Positions 1 through 7,931 of a DNA stretch of 64,000 nucleotides are shown here, piece after piece. A program made the translations under genes and the position numbers. The DNA comes from Verrucomicrobiaceae bacterium (GTDB taxonomy: Bacteria > Verrucomicrobiota > Verrucomicrobiia > Verrucomicrobiales > Verrucomicrobiaceae). The stretch spans positions 62,001 to 126,000 of the forward strand of contig JADJPW010000014.1 of the NCBI GenBank assembly GCA_016713035.1, given 5' to 3'. The stretch's first letter is position 1, and each line of letters starts with the position of its first letter. A model generated the notes under the pieces. That model was not told the DNA's origin, made no database searches, and worked only from the letters and a program-made list of their open reading frames with translations.

Positions 1-46
1 GAATATGGGCTGCACGCTCCGCTTTCGTCACGATGCGGTGGCTGGG

Positions 47-541
47 TCACATTTTTTTCCGCTCGATGCGGTCCACCATCTTATCCACATGGTTCCATTT
101 GGAGCGTGGCTTCAGGATGGCGAGACTCTTGGAAAAGGAACCCCAGCGCAGCACGCGGATGTTTACTTTACGCACGCCCCATTGATTCATTTCGGAGCGG
201 GAGGGCTTGTAGAGATCGATCGTGTTCGTGCCGACGAGGGCAGAGCCGTAATCATCCACTTGATAGACATGCGGAGTGCCTTCGATCTGGAAAATGGTGC
301 CCACAGGATACACAGACCAGTCAGCGGCGGCGCTGCGCACATTGCCGTATTTCAAATCACCACCCAGGGCATTGTCATTGCCATAGACGATGTGGTCTGA
401 CTCACTGTGCGTGTAGGCCGTGGTGCGCACGGCGGGGATGCGAGTGCTCTTCAGCGTCTTCGATGCCACAGGTGTCGTGGATGCACAGGAGGTGAGCATC
501 AGAGCGCAGAGTGCGAGAGTGGGGGAGAGAAAACGGAGCAT
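47..541 (-). CDS. 3D-domain lipoprotein
   Basis: This predicted outer-membrane or periplasmic lipoprotein has 164 residues from the chosen ATG. It opens with a hydrophobic signal ending in the lipobox LTSC (Cys19). The mature part carries a 3D domain, named for three conserved aspartates, the double-psi barrel fold also found in lytic transglycosylase MltA and in Rpf/YuiC-type wall proteins. Visible anchors are TTAYTHSESD, the YPVGTIFQIEG strand, VDDYGSALVG and NTIDLY. The family is associated with peptidoglycan cleavage or binding, so a cell-wall role is likely, but the substrate is inferred. The frame is open 26 codons further upstream to 619, but that extension has no signal peptide, so the start at 541 is preferred. 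The gene stands alone, with thrH ending 146 bp upstream. Confidence 0.8.
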   Translation of the reverse strand: MLRFLSPTLALCALMLTSCASTTPVASKTLKSTRIPAVRTTAYTHSESDHIVYGNDNALGGDLKYGNVRSAAADWSVYPVGTIFQIEGTPHVYQVDDYGSALVGTNTIDLYKPSRSEMNQWGVRKVNIRVLRWGSFSKSLAILKPRSKWNHVDKMVDRIERKKM

Positions 542-559
542 GCTTACTAAGGATTCGCT

Positions 560-573
560 GAATATTAATATTC
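560..573. promoter_or_regulatory. 14-bp perfect palindrome upstream of the 3D lipoprotein
   Basis: The sequence GAATATTAATATTC is a perfect 14-bp palindrome lying 19-32 bases before the lipoprotein start codon, in an AT-rich gap. It could be a repressor operator overlapping the -10 region, or simply AT-rich promoter DNA. No regulator gene sits beside it. Confidence 0.3.
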
Positions 574-687
574 CTTTTATCGTGCCATAGTGCGGGAAAT
601 CATCTCTCAAAGCAATCACTCATTTCTGACAAATTTGTGCCCACATGAACACTCGGCCTTCGTGCCTTCTTTGAATCCGTGCCGCTC

Positions 688-1296
688 TCACATCGCAGCC
701 TTCATTGCAGTCAGCAGCGCTGGATATTGATCAAAGGCCTGAAACTGCGGGAACTGTGCCTGGATCGACGCCGGAGCATGGAAAAAGAAGCCCACATCTG
801 CCTCACCCAGCATCGTCGTATCATTGAAGGAATCCCCAGCGGCCAATACGCGGTAATTGAGCGATTTGAAGGCCGCGACGGCTTTTTGCTTCTGGTTTGG
901 CTGCCGCAGACGGTAGTTCACGATGCGGCCATCGGGCGCAGTTTCGAGCTGGTGACAAAAAATCGTCGGCCAACCAAGTTGGCGCATCAGCGGCTGGGCG
1001 AATTCGGCAAAGGTATCGCTCAGGATCACCACCTGCGTCATGCTGCGCAGTTCATCCAGGAAATCCTTTGCCCCATCCATCGGCGACAGCGTGCTGATGA
1101 CATCCTGGATGTCTGGCAGCTTCAGTCCGTGCTGATCGAGGATCTGCAGCCTACCCTGCATGAGCTTGTCATAATCAGGCTCATCCCGTGTAGTGCGGCG
1201 GAGCTCGGCGATGCCAGTTTTTTCGGCAAAAGCGATCCAGATTTCAGGCACGAGCACGCCTTCCAGATCCAGGGTGATGATGGTTTGGGGTTTCAT
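688..1296 (-). CDS. thrH: Phosphoserine phosphatase / homoserine phosphotransferase ThrH
   Basis: This is a HAD-superfamily cytoplasmic enzyme of 202 residues, the size of Pseudomonas ThrH, which dephosphorylates phosphoserine and can pass the phosphate to homoserine. The nucleophile motif TLDLEGVLVPEIW starts at residue 8, with Asp10 as the expected phosphoaspartate. The conserved ILSDTF (motif II) and the AAGDSFNDTTM motif (III/IV, magnesium ligands) follow. Near-identical stretches such as FAEKTGI, RILDxHGLKL and PLMRQLG match my memory of P. aeruginosa ThrH. The frame extends 13 codons upstream to 1335, but the family begins at the MKPQTIITLDLEG start chosen here. It lies 42 bp downstream of the YkgJ-type gene on the same strand and could be co-transcribed with it. 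Confidence 0.93.
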   Translation of the reverse strand: MKPQTIITLDLEGVLVPEIWIAFAEKTGIAELRRTTRDEPDYDKLMQGRLQILDQHGLKLPDIQDVISTLSPMDGAKDFLDELRSMTQVVILSDTFAEFAQPLMRQLGWPTIFCHQLETAPDGRIVNYRLRQPNQKQKAVAAFKSLNYRVLAAGDSFNDTTMLGEADVGFFFHAPASIQAQFPQFQAFDQYPALLTAMKAAM

Positions 1297-1338
1297 TCGG
1301 AATTCTGTCCTTAGTGCTCCCATGCGGTGTTGCAATGC

Positions 1339-1680
1339 TCACTTTGCATCCACTTCGATGGCCTCGCATTTTTCACGCCAACCGGGGAAGCGCCATTCGT
1401 TCGGAAAACCGCTGCACTGGACGGGTTTCACCGGCTGGATACGGCAGACATTCACACCCTCCAGGAAAATGCAGGCACCATCACCCGCGTCGATGATGCT
1501 CAGCCCCGTGCGATTGGCATTGAGCCGAGTGTACGTAGCGATGAACTCCTCCAGCGGCATGCCCACATGCGCCGCGATGGCCGCCACTTCCGCATCCGTC
1601 ACTCGTACGTCCCCCGGCCAGCGGCAGCAGTTGCCGCAGCGCTGACACAGGTAACGGATCTCAGGGTTTTGCTCGCTCAT
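1339..1680 (-). CDS. YkgJ-family cysteine-cluster protein
   Basis: This is a small cytoplasmic protein of 113 residues. It has the CxxCxxCC cluster (LCQRCGNCC, residues 11-19) near the N-terminus and a second pair of cysteines in ACIFLEGVNVCRI and PVQCSGFP. This pattern is that of the YkgJ / CxxCxxCC family, thought to bind a metal or iron-sulfur cluster; the biochemical role is not established. The start MSEQNPEIRY was chosen because the family begins just before the cysteine cluster; the frame runs 22 codons further upstream without support. It is immediately upstream of thrH on the same strand. Confidence 0.85.
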   Translation of the reverse strand: MSEQNPEIRYLCQRCGNCCRWPGDVRVTDAEVAAIAAHVGMPLEEFIATYTRLNANRTGLSIIDAGDGACIFLEGVNVCRIQPVKPVQCSGFPNEWRFPGWREKCEAIEVDAK

Positions 1681-2329
1681 TGGCGCATCCTGCGCAGAGT
1701 CGTGACAAATTGAAGCAACAAATCCACGCCTTATCTCGAACCACACTCACCATCCTGCCACCACCGGGGGAAAAACGTGCGGATCACCTGTTGATCGAAG
1801 AATGGTCCCAGGGCCTGGAATGGGTCCATTGGCTACTCAGTGGTGTGCGGGCTCGTTCTGAGCGGCTGGTCTTCGGCGGCGGCGTATGGGCGGAGTACGC
1901 GCAGGGAGCTTTCCGGGCAGCGATCGGCCCTGGACTGCAAAAAGCCTGGTCCGCAGCCCATTCCGGCGATTTGAGCGGCCTACTGGCTGCGGATCGCTCT
2001 CTCGACGCTCTTTTGGAGCCAGCCGATGCCCAACGCAGCAAGCACGCCGGCGCAGTGCTTCTCGCCGGTACACGCCAAGCGCGGTATCAGGGTGTTTTGG
2101 GCCATTTTCGCGATCAAATCGGCTCGGGCAGAGTCCAGGACACCTCGCCGTCGTTTGGGCCGCAGTCGGCCATTTTTTCCACCTCAGCCTCGCCAACGTC
2201 ATCGCCGAGTATCTGTGCCTAGAATGGGAAATCGGCATCCGTGGCCAAATCCGCCGCCGAGAGCCCGCCTTCGCCGCCTTGACCAGTGAATTGCTCTTAG
2301 CAGGCAATCATTTACCTCATCGCCTGTGA
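1680..2329 (+). pseudogene. Frameshifted unknown gene, weakly UreF-like
   Basis: Two overlapping forward frames appear to be one gene. Frame one runs from about 1680 (TTG) or 1710 and reads sensibly to HFRDQIGSGR near 2130. Its continuation there is low-quality, while the frame ending at 2329 becomes protein-like (GHLAVVWAAVGHFFHLSLAN). A single base missing near 2130 would join them into a product of about 200 residues. The helical layout, with a SQGLEW stretch early and a late helix pair ending in a basic RGQIRRR, vaguely recalls urease accessory protein UreF, but no other urease gene is in the window. I would not assign a function. The 5' end overlaps the divergent YkgJ start, so the true start is uncertain. 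Confidence 0.4.
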
Positions 2330-2470
2330 ATCGGTAAATGCGCTGATTGCCCCTCCAGTGTCGGGCAACCCCGGCGCCACTGTTGCCGCCTCCCTCGATG
2401 ATTGGTGTGCCTGCGGTTAGCGGACCAAATCAGCCACTACAAATATCAACAGTCAGCCTGACTACTATTT

Positions 2471-2478
2471 ACTATTTC
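2471..2478. repeat. Target-site duplication, left copy
   Basis: ACTATTTC here is repeated exactly at 3795-3802, directly flanking the two ends of the insertion sequence. Eight bases is the duplication length typical of ISL3-family elements. Confidence 0.93.
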
Positions 2479-2501
2479 GGTTCTTCGCGGGCTTTAGTGG
2501 G
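2479..2501. repeat. IS left terminal inverted repeat
   Basis: The 23-bp end starts GGTTCTTCGCGGGC and pairs with 3772-3794 on the other side with about three mismatches. Confidence 0.88.
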
Positions 2502-3745
2502 TGTGGGAAGGCTTGAGATCTAGTCTGCCGCAATGGAAGAGGATGCGCACGCGGTAGTTGGCGAATGAGCGGAAGCCTCTTGCCGCGCTTTTGATCGCCT
2601 GGATGCGACTATTGAGTCCCTCGCTCGCTGCGTTGGTGATGCGGTGCTTGACGTAGTTGAGTATCTCCTGCCAGTGCGCGTCGATGAGCCGTGCTACCTT
2701 CTTGATTGGCTCCAGCCTGCTGCTCATGACTGCTTTGCGCCAGCCTTTGTAAAACCGCTCCGCAGCTCCGGCATAGAGGTAGTTCCAGAAGTGGCGGAAG
2801 TCTTCCTTGTAGTGCTACGCTCGGCTGGTTTTCAGATCCCAACTCGTGCAGCTTGCGGAAGCTGACCGCCTCGCTGCTGCGCTTGTCGGCATGGGTGCGC
2901 AGCCATTGGTATTTGCTGCCTTTGAGCGTGTCATCCCCCTCACCCATGAGCCGCTTGTGTTCGTCTTTGCGCACGCGGTCCACCGCTGCGTTGAGATGGG
3001 CGCTGATGTGATAGCGGTCATGCACGATGTCGGCTTCCGGCAGCACTTGCCGTGCGGCTTTAAGATAAGCGTCCCACATGTCCATGGCCACGGCTTTGAT
3101 TCGGCGACGATGGCTTTCGGGGATCTGCTCCAGCAGCGCGACGGCGTCTTCGTGCTTGCGCCCGTGGACCACCTCAATCACGCGAGCAGATCCTTCACTG
3201 AGATCATTGAGTGTGGTGATGTAGTCGTGGCCGCTGCCAAAGCTCTTTTCGTCCATCCCCGCGTGTTCGAAGTCCTCCAGGCTGCGCCGGGCCAGTCCAC
3301 GCTTCACTGCCCGCTCCATGAGCCGATGTGCGCCTTCCCAGCCGATGCGCAGCAGTTCGCACGCTTCGCGGGTGCTCGCCGCGCTTTGTAGCACGGCAAC
3401 GCCAAACGCCTCGAACATCCAGGTGAAGGGTGAGTGTTTGCCCGCCCATGGCACCTCGATGGTTTTAACACCGCAATGCTCGCACTGACAGCGCGGCACG
3501 CGGGTTCGCAGCTCGGTCTCAAACTGCATGGTGTCGAGATGCCGCCACTTCCTCTCCGGGGCGTGATCGAAGATGCTGCAACGCCTCTGGCATCCAGGAC
3601 AGATGACCGCCAAGCCACCTCTGTGTCGAAGCCTGATACAAACCGTGCGTGCCTCCAAACTTAGCTTCACCTCCTGCACCTCCCAGTCTTTGTCGAGGCC
3701 GAGGAGTAGATGATAGTGCTGTTGCAGGCTTTGATCGTGCGGCAT
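2494..3745 (-). pseudogene. ISL3 transposase, disrupted by a frameshift and a stop
   Basis: The N-terminal part (3745 down to about 2833) has the ISL3 zinc finger (CPGCQRRC and CQCEHCG), a helix-turn-helix region, and the start of the DDE core (HAGMDEKSFGSGHDY, then VAMDMWDAYLKA and DIVHDRYHI). Near 2833 the frame is lost: one extra G turns the expected LHELDLKTSRA into LHELGSENQ. In the restored frame a TAG stop lies at 2815-2817 within the expected TSRAW/Y-KEDF segment. The rest, EDFRHFWNYLYAGAAERF to the C-terminus (with ASEGLNSRIQAIK, the usual last catalytic block), continues in that frame to 2494. Two independent lesions make an inactive transposase the likely reading. Confidence 0.88.
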
Positions 3746-3771
3746 TTATCCTCTTTACCCCAACTTCTTCA

Positions 3772-3794
3772 CCCATCAAAACCCGCGAAGAACC
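3772..3794. repeat. IS right terminal inverted repeat
   Basis: Read on the minus strand it starts GGTTCTTCGCGGGTTTTG, matching the left end at 2479-2501. Confidence 0.88.
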
Positions 3795-3802
3795 ACTATT
3801 TC
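3795..3802. repeat. Target-site duplication, right copy
   Basis: ACTATTTC is an exact copy of the bases at 2471-2478. Confidence 0.93.
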
Positions 3803-3918
3803 ATGCCCGCGAAGCGGTTAGCATGAGGCGTGACAGTGCGGTCGCCGAAGCGTTTGACTCGGCATACTGCCAGACGCCCCACCGCGTTGCCAGCAGCGCC
3901 CTTGTTCGCCTTCTTGGC

Positions 3919-4314
3919 TTAGCGCACCTTGGGGGTATCACTCTCATGGTCATCAGTCCTTCGTTTGTATGTGGCCTTGGCGTCTTTGGGGATGGTTCCT
4001 TCCTCGATCAACTCCGCGACAAGGGAATGTTCATCAATCAAATCAAAGTCTGTATCAACTGATATAAAGTCGATGTCTCTCTCTCCTACCATAACACCGG
4101 AAAAAAAGCCGATCTTCGATGCCCGCAATCTCTCATCGATCTGCCGCTTCATTGGGTCGACCTCGCTCTCAGGATGGCCACTGGGGAAGTCGATAGAGAT
4201 CTCGTCTCGAAATCGCGATTCGTAAGACGCCTCACGCTTGGAACACCCCGAAGGCAAACCGGCTCCGAGCAGAAGAATGGTGGCGAAGACTCTCATTTGG
4301 CTTTCAGCGAACAT
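3919..4314 (-). CDS. Small hypothetical lipoprotein
   Basis: This 131-residue product has an N-terminal signal with a hydrophobic core (VFATILLLGAG) and a lipobox-like LPSGC, followed by a charged acidic and basic mature domain. I do not recognise the family. The mature part alternates charged residues (DEISIDFPSGHPESEVD, KRQIDERL) and has no cysteines after the lipidation site. ATG at 4314 was chosen because GGTGAG lies four bases before it on the coding strand. ATG at 4296 (MRVFATIL) gives a more usual signal length and is a real alternative. The gene is isolated between the IS element and lipA and is preceded by an inverted repeat. Confidence 0.6.
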   Translation of the reverse strand: MFAESQMRVFATILLLGAGLPSGCSKREASYESRFRDEISIDFPSGHPESEVDPMKRQIDERLRASKIGFFSGVMVGERDIDFISVDTDFDLIDEHSLVAELIEEGTIPKDAKATYKRRTDDHESDTPKVR

Positions 4315-4322
4315 TTTACTCA

Positions 4323-4413
4323 CCAACGTCCAAGCGGAGGGCGAGGGTGATTGGCATGGAGAATGAACGAACGGACAAAACGTGTCAATGACTCAACGCG
4401 CTTGGATGTTTGG
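4323..4413. repeat. Imperfect inverted repeat with long loop
   Basis: The arm CCAACGTCCAAGCG (4323-4336) is complementary to CGCTTGGATGTTTGG (4399-4413), with one G-T type mismatch and one bulged T, across a loop of about 62 bases. It lies just upstream of the small lipoprotein. The layout, two arms with a bulge and a long variable centre, is reminiscent of an integron attC site, but the core bases do not fit the attC consensus well and no integrase is present. It may instead be a structured leader or a terminator. Confidence 0.35.
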
Positions 4414-4627
4414 TTCAGGGGCTGTTCATTCCCTTGGCTAAATCGCCGCGTCTTTGCTTCATGGACTCACGGCTTGTACACCACCTCTTCCGCCATCAAT
4501 CCGAGTTCAAACACGCCGGGAGCCTGCCTCACCTCTCTCGTTCTTCCTTTTGGGCGTGTTGAATGAACAGAGGGCTGGCTTTCCATTTGATCTGGCCACG
4601 AGTGCGTGACACTGCAAGGCTGCTGCT
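4414..4627. other. Intergenic stretch before lipA
   Basis: Together with the inverted repeat this is the only gap of about 300 bases in the left half. Possible frames here have no family resemblance and poor codon use. An AAGG about 8 bases before the lipA start is a plausible ribosome binding site; I see no clear promoter or riboswitch. Confidence 0.4.
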
Positions 4628-5536
4628 ATGACTCCGAAAATCGACCCTACGCTCCACCGCGACAAAAAGCCTGATTGGATCCGCGTGAAATTACCGCGTG
4701 ATCCGAAGTTTTGGAGCACGAAGGGGCTGATCACGGATCTGAAGCTCCATACGGTGTGCGAGGAGGCGCAGTGCCCGAACCGCTGGGAGTGCTGGAGCCA
4801 AGGTAGCGCTACTTTTATGATCGCGGGGGATCGCTGTACCCGTGCCTGCGGCTTCTGCGCGGTGAAGACTGCGAAACCTTTCGCCCTGGAGGCGGATGAG
4901 CCGCAGCGTGTGGCGGAGGCTACGAAGCGCATGGGCCTGAGCCACATCGTGATCACGGCGGTGGCCCGTGATGATGTGAAGGATGGCGGGGCGGACCATT
5001 TTGCCCGTACGATCGAGGCTGTACGTGAGGCTGTGCCGGGGATCACGATCGAGATCCTGGTGCCTGATTTTAATGGCAAGGACGATGCCCTGGAGGTGGT
5101 GATGCAGGCGAGGCCGCACATTTTTAATCATAATCTGGAGACGGTGGAGCGGCTCACACCGCTCGTGCGGAGCCGTGCGATGTACCACCGCAGTCTGCAT
5201 GTGCTGCGGCGTGCGAAGGAAATGGCTCGCGAGCTGGGCTACCACTGCGCGACGAAGAGCGGCCTGATGCTGGGGCTGGGTGAGACTGAGCCAGAGCTTT
5301 TTCAGGCGATGGATGACCTGCGTGAGCATGATGTCACGGTTTTGACTCTGGGCCAGTATCTGCGGCCTTCTGCGCAGCATCTACCGGTGATCGAGTATAT
5401 CCACCCGGATACTTTCGATAACTACAAAGAGATCGCTCTGAAGAAGGGCTTCAAGCATGTGGCGAGTGCCCCGCTGGTGCGCAGCAGCTACCATGCGGCG
5501 GATTTTAAGCCAGAGCTGGATACCGAGGAGGTCTGA
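4628..5536 (+). CDS. lipA: Lipoyl synthase
   Basis: This radical SAM enzyme inserts two sulfurs into octanoyl chains on lipoyl-dependent proteins such as pyruvate dehydrogenase E2. It has 302 residues, normal for the family. The auxiliary cluster motif is complete (CEEAQCPNRWEC: Cys44, 49, 55), as is the radical SAM motif (CTRACGFC: Cys70, 74, 77). The conserved C-terminal RSSYHA, whose serine ligates the auxiliary cluster, is present. Other family blocks seen are QGSATFMI, KSGLMLGLGE and LTLGQYLRPS. No lipB or lipoate ligase gene is adjacent, so lipA stands alone. The start at 4628 gives the expected N-terminus. The gene ends 158 bp before glgB on the same strand. Confidence 0.97.
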   Translation: MTPKIDPTLHRDKKPDWIRVKLPRDPKFWSTKGLITDLKLHTVCEEAQCPNRWECWSQGSATFMIAGDRCTRACGFCAVKTAKPFALEADEPQRVAEATKRMGLSHIVITAVARDDVKDGGADHFARTIEAVREAVPGITIEILVPDFNGKDDALEVVMQARPHIFNHNLETVERLTPLVRSRAMYHRSLHVLRRAKEMARELGYHCATKSGLMLGLGETEPELFQAMDDLREHDVTVLTLGQYLRPSAQHLPVIEYIHPDTFDNYKEIALKKGFKHVASAPLVRSSYHAADFKPELDTEEV

Positions 5537-5630
5537 GGAGGAGGGGGGGCAGGTGTGGCTGTGCCGCCTCGATGATGCACGGCTATGTGGACAGCCGCAG
5601 CCTGCTGCTGCTGGAGGATGTGGGGGAGAG

Positions 5631-5636
5631 TATAAT
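5631..5636 (+). promoter_or_regulatory. Possible -10 box for glgB
   Basis: A perfect TATAAT lies 58 bases before the glgB start codon in the lipA-glgB gap. The matching -35 at about 5608 (CTGCTG) is poor, so this is only a candidate sigma-70 type promoter. Confidence 0.35.
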
Positions 5637-5694
5637 GTAGGATTGGCGGCTGGCAGCGTTGCTTTCCACGCAGAAAGCTCCATGGGTACGTCGC

Positions 5695-6429
5695 ATGATC
5701 CGCCAAACCAGTAAGTCTGAAATCCAATCCGCCGTCCAGGGCCGCCTGAGCAATGTTTTTGCCTTTCTCGGAGCTCATGAGATCGGTGGGGGAAAGCAAG
5801 TCGTGCGCACGGTGCAGACGCAGGCTAGCATGGTGGATGTGGAGGTGAATGGTAAGCGCTATGAGGCAGAGAAGCTGCACGAGGATGGCTATTTCGAGGC
5901 GATCACTCCGGTGGGGAGCTATGAGCTAGATATTACCGATCATGAGGGCTTTTCCGGCACGGTGGTCGATCCGTATTCGTTTGGCCTGCTGTTGGGTGAG
6001 CAGGACATCTATTTTTTTCGCGAGGGGACGCATCAGCGGCTGTGGGAGATTCTGGGTGCAAAGCCGCGCAATATCGATGGCGTGGAGGGCTACCAGTTTG
6101 CGGTCTGGGCACCGAATGCGAAGCGCGTGAGTGTGGTGGGCGACTGGAACCGCTGGGATGGGCGGATGCATGTGATGCGCCAGCGTGTGGAGGCGGGTAT
6201 CTGGGAGATTTTTATCCCCGGCGTGACGGAGGGGATGCATTACAAATTCGAGCTGGTGGATCGCTACGGGCATCTGCGGCTGAAGAGTGATCCGATGGCG
6301 ACTTTTAGCCAGCATGGGGAGCAAACGGCCAGTCTGACCTTTGATCTAGATCGGTATGACTGGGCGGATACGGACTGGATGCAGCGCCGCGCTACGCATG
6401 ATCTCTACCACAGCCCGATGAGCATCTGA
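5695..6429 (+). CDS. glgB: 1,4-alpha-glucan branching enzyme, N-terminal piece (frameshifted)
   Basis: This piece carries the N-terminal half of glycogen branching enzyme: the N1 domain, then the CBM48 domain (YQFAVWAPNAKRVSVVGDWN, then IWEIFIPG and HYKFEL) and the linker up to SPMSI. It stops at TGA 6427-6429. The family reads MSIYEVHPGSWK here; the DNA reads ATC TGA GGT GCA TCC, so two bases are missing after ATC-T, and restoring them gives MSIYEVHPGSW. The product as written lacks the catalytic barrel. Start MIRQTSK was chosen; the frame is open 12 codons upstream. The enzyme makes alpha-1,6 branches in glycogen in the cytoplasm; no other glg gene is in the window. Confidence 0.9.
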   Translation: MIRQTSKSEIQSAVQGRLSNVFAFLGAHEIGGGKQVVRTVQTQASMVDVEVNGKRYEAEKLHEDGYFEAITPVGSYELDITDHEGFSGTVVDPYSFGLLLGEQDIYFFREGTHQRLWEILGAKPRNIDGVEGYQFAVWAPNAKRVSVVGDWNRWDGRMHVMRQRVEAGIWEIFIPGVTEGMHYKFELVDRYGHLRLKSDPMATFSQHGEQTASLTFDLDRYDWADTDWMQRRATHDLYHSPMSI

Positions 6430-6430
6430 G

Positions 6431-7864
6431 GTGCATCCTGGCTCCTGGAAGCGGAATGTGAACGAAGGGGGCCGCTGGATGAGCTACCTGGAGCTGGCGG
6501 ATGAGCTGATCCCGTATGTGAAGGGGCTGGGCTTCACACACATCGAGCTGATGGGGATCGCGGAGCATCCATTTGATGGATCATGGGGCTATCAGGTGAC
6601 GGGTTACTTTGCTCCGACGAGTCGCTTTGGGAATCCAGATGAGTTCCGCCACTTTGTGGATCGCTGTCATCAAAATGGCATCGGAGTGCTACTGGACTGG
6701 GTGCCGGGACATTTCCCGAAGGATGAGCACGGGCTGGCGAAGTTCGATGGCACGGCCTTATACGAGCACGCGGACCCACGGCTAGGTGAGCACATGGACT
6801 GGGGCACGCTGATCTTCAATTACGGGCGCAATGAGGTACGGAACTTCCTGGTGGCGAATGCGCTGTATTGGCTGGATCAGTTCCACATCGACGGGCTGCG
6901 TGTGGATGCGGTGGCGTCGATGCTGTATCTGGATTACAGCCGCAAGGCGGGAGAGTGGGTGCCGAATCACCTGGGAGGGCGTGAGAATCTGGAGGCGATC
7001 GGTTTCATGAAGCAGCTCAATCAGGTCTGCTACGAGCTGCATCCAGGCACGACGATCATCGCGGAGGAGAGCACGGCGTGGCCTGGCGTCTCGCGGCCAG
7101 TGAGTGCGGGGGGACTGGGTTTCGGCTTCAAGTGGAACATGGGCTGGATGAATGACAGCCTGCGCTACATGGCGGAGGACCCGATCCACCGCCGCTATCA
7201 TCACGGGGAGGCGACTTTCTCGATGATCTATGCTTTTGATGAGAACTTCATCCTGGTGCTGAGTCACGATGAGGTGGTGCATGGCAAGGGCAGCCTGATC
7301 AATAAGATGCCTGGGGATCGCTGGCAGAAGTTTGCGAATCTGCGCATGTTCCTGGCGTGGATGTGGATGCATCCGGGTAAGAAGCTGCTGTTCATGGGCT
7401 GTGAGTTCGGCCAGTGGAATGAGTGGAAGCATGACGCCAGCCTGGATTGGCATCTTTTCCTCGGTGAAGAGCACAGTGGCCTGCAAAGACTGGTCAAAGA
7501 TCTGAACCACCTCTACACGGGCCGCAAAGCGCTGTACGGCAAGGATCATGAGGCAGGGAGCTTTTGGTGGCTGGATGCCAATGATGCAGAGAACAGCATT
7601 TTTGCGTTTGCCCGCAGTTCGGCGGATGGTGACAAGGTCTATGTGATCGTGAATGCCACGCCAGTGCCGCGAAAAGCCTACCGAGTAGGCGTGGCGGATG
7701 CGGGTAGCTACCGCGAGCTGCTCAACTCCGATGCGCCAAACTACGCCGGCAGCGGTGTGAGTGCGGGTGCGGGCTTCCAGGCACAGGATGTGCCCTGGCA
7801 GGGGCAAAGTCACAGTCTCGTGGTGGATTTACCACCTCTGGCCACGCTGGTGCTCGGGCGTTGA
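6431..7864 (+). CDS. glgB: 1,4-alpha-glucan branching enzyme, catalytic piece
   Basis: This piece holds the GH13 catalytic barrel and the C-terminal beta domain, in the frame following the two-base loss at 6427. All catalytic blocks are intact: FHIDGLRVDAVASM (nucleophile Asp159 of this piece), TIIAEESTAW (acid/base region) and LSHDEVVHGKGS (transition-state Asp). The block GCEFGQWNEW is typical of bacterial branching enzymes. Together the two pieces give about 720 residues, the normal GlgB length, with no further damage. A GTG at 6431 could start translation, but a barrel without CBM48 and N1 would be unusual. Intact conservation on both sides suggests a very recent lesion or a sequence error. 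Confidence 0.9.
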   Translation: MHPGSWKRNVNEGGRWMSYLELADELIPYVKGLGFTHIELMGIAEHPFDGSWGYQVTGYFAPTSRFGNPDEFRHFVDRCHQNGIGVLLDWVPGHFPKDEHGLAKFDGTALYEHADPRLGEHMDWGTLIFNYGRNEVRNFLVANALYWLDQFHIDGLRVDAVASMLYLDYSRKAGEWVPNHLGGRENLEAIGFMKQLNQVCYELHPGTTIIAEESTAWPGVSRPVSAGGLGFGFKWNMGWMNDSLRYMAEDPIHRRYHHGEATFSMIYAFDENFILVLSHDEVVHGKGSLINKMPGDRWQKFANLRMFLAWMWMHPGKKLLFMGCEFGQWNEWKHDASLDWHLFLGEEHSGLQRLVKDLNHLYTGRKALYGKDHEAGSFWWLDANDAENSIFAFARSSADGDKVYVIVNATPVPRKAYRVGVADAGSYRELLNSDAPNYAGSGVSAGAGFQAQDVPWQGQSHSLVVDLPPLATLVLGR

Positions 7865-7931
7865 TGCCGTGCAGGTGCGCAGGAAGTTCCTCTTGGCGGT
7901 CCACGGCAGACGGGGCATGCTGAGTGTCGTC

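Larger units (their letters stand above)
2479..3794. mobile_element. ISL3-family insertion sequence (1316 bp)
   Basis: The element is bounded by imperfect 23-bp inverted repeats, both beginning GGTTCTTCGCGGG, and by perfect 8-bp direct repeats ACTATTTC. A single transposase frame on the minus strand fills almost the whole interior. Ends starting GGxTCTTCG, an 8-bp duplication and a zinc-finger plus DDE transposase are together diagnostic of ISL3. It is inserted 150 bp downstream of the broken unknown gene and does not interrupt a recognisable gene. Because the transposase is disrupted twice, the copy should be immobile unless a helper copy exists elsewhere in the genome. The preserved target duplication means no rearrangement has occurred since insertion. 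Confidence 0.93.

Noticed and set aside
4351..4566. A 71-codon plus-strand frame before lipA
   Set aside because: It overlaps the inverted repeat, has no ribosome binding site or recognisable domain, and its composition is not protein-like.
5537..5694. A possible small gene between lipA and glgB
   Set aside because: The frames here are GC-rich shadows without start signals or similarity; only a -10-like TATAAT stands out.
6782..7813. A 343-codon minus-strand frame opposite glgB
   Set aside because: The plus-strand GlgB motifs are unmistakable, and this frame has no family features.
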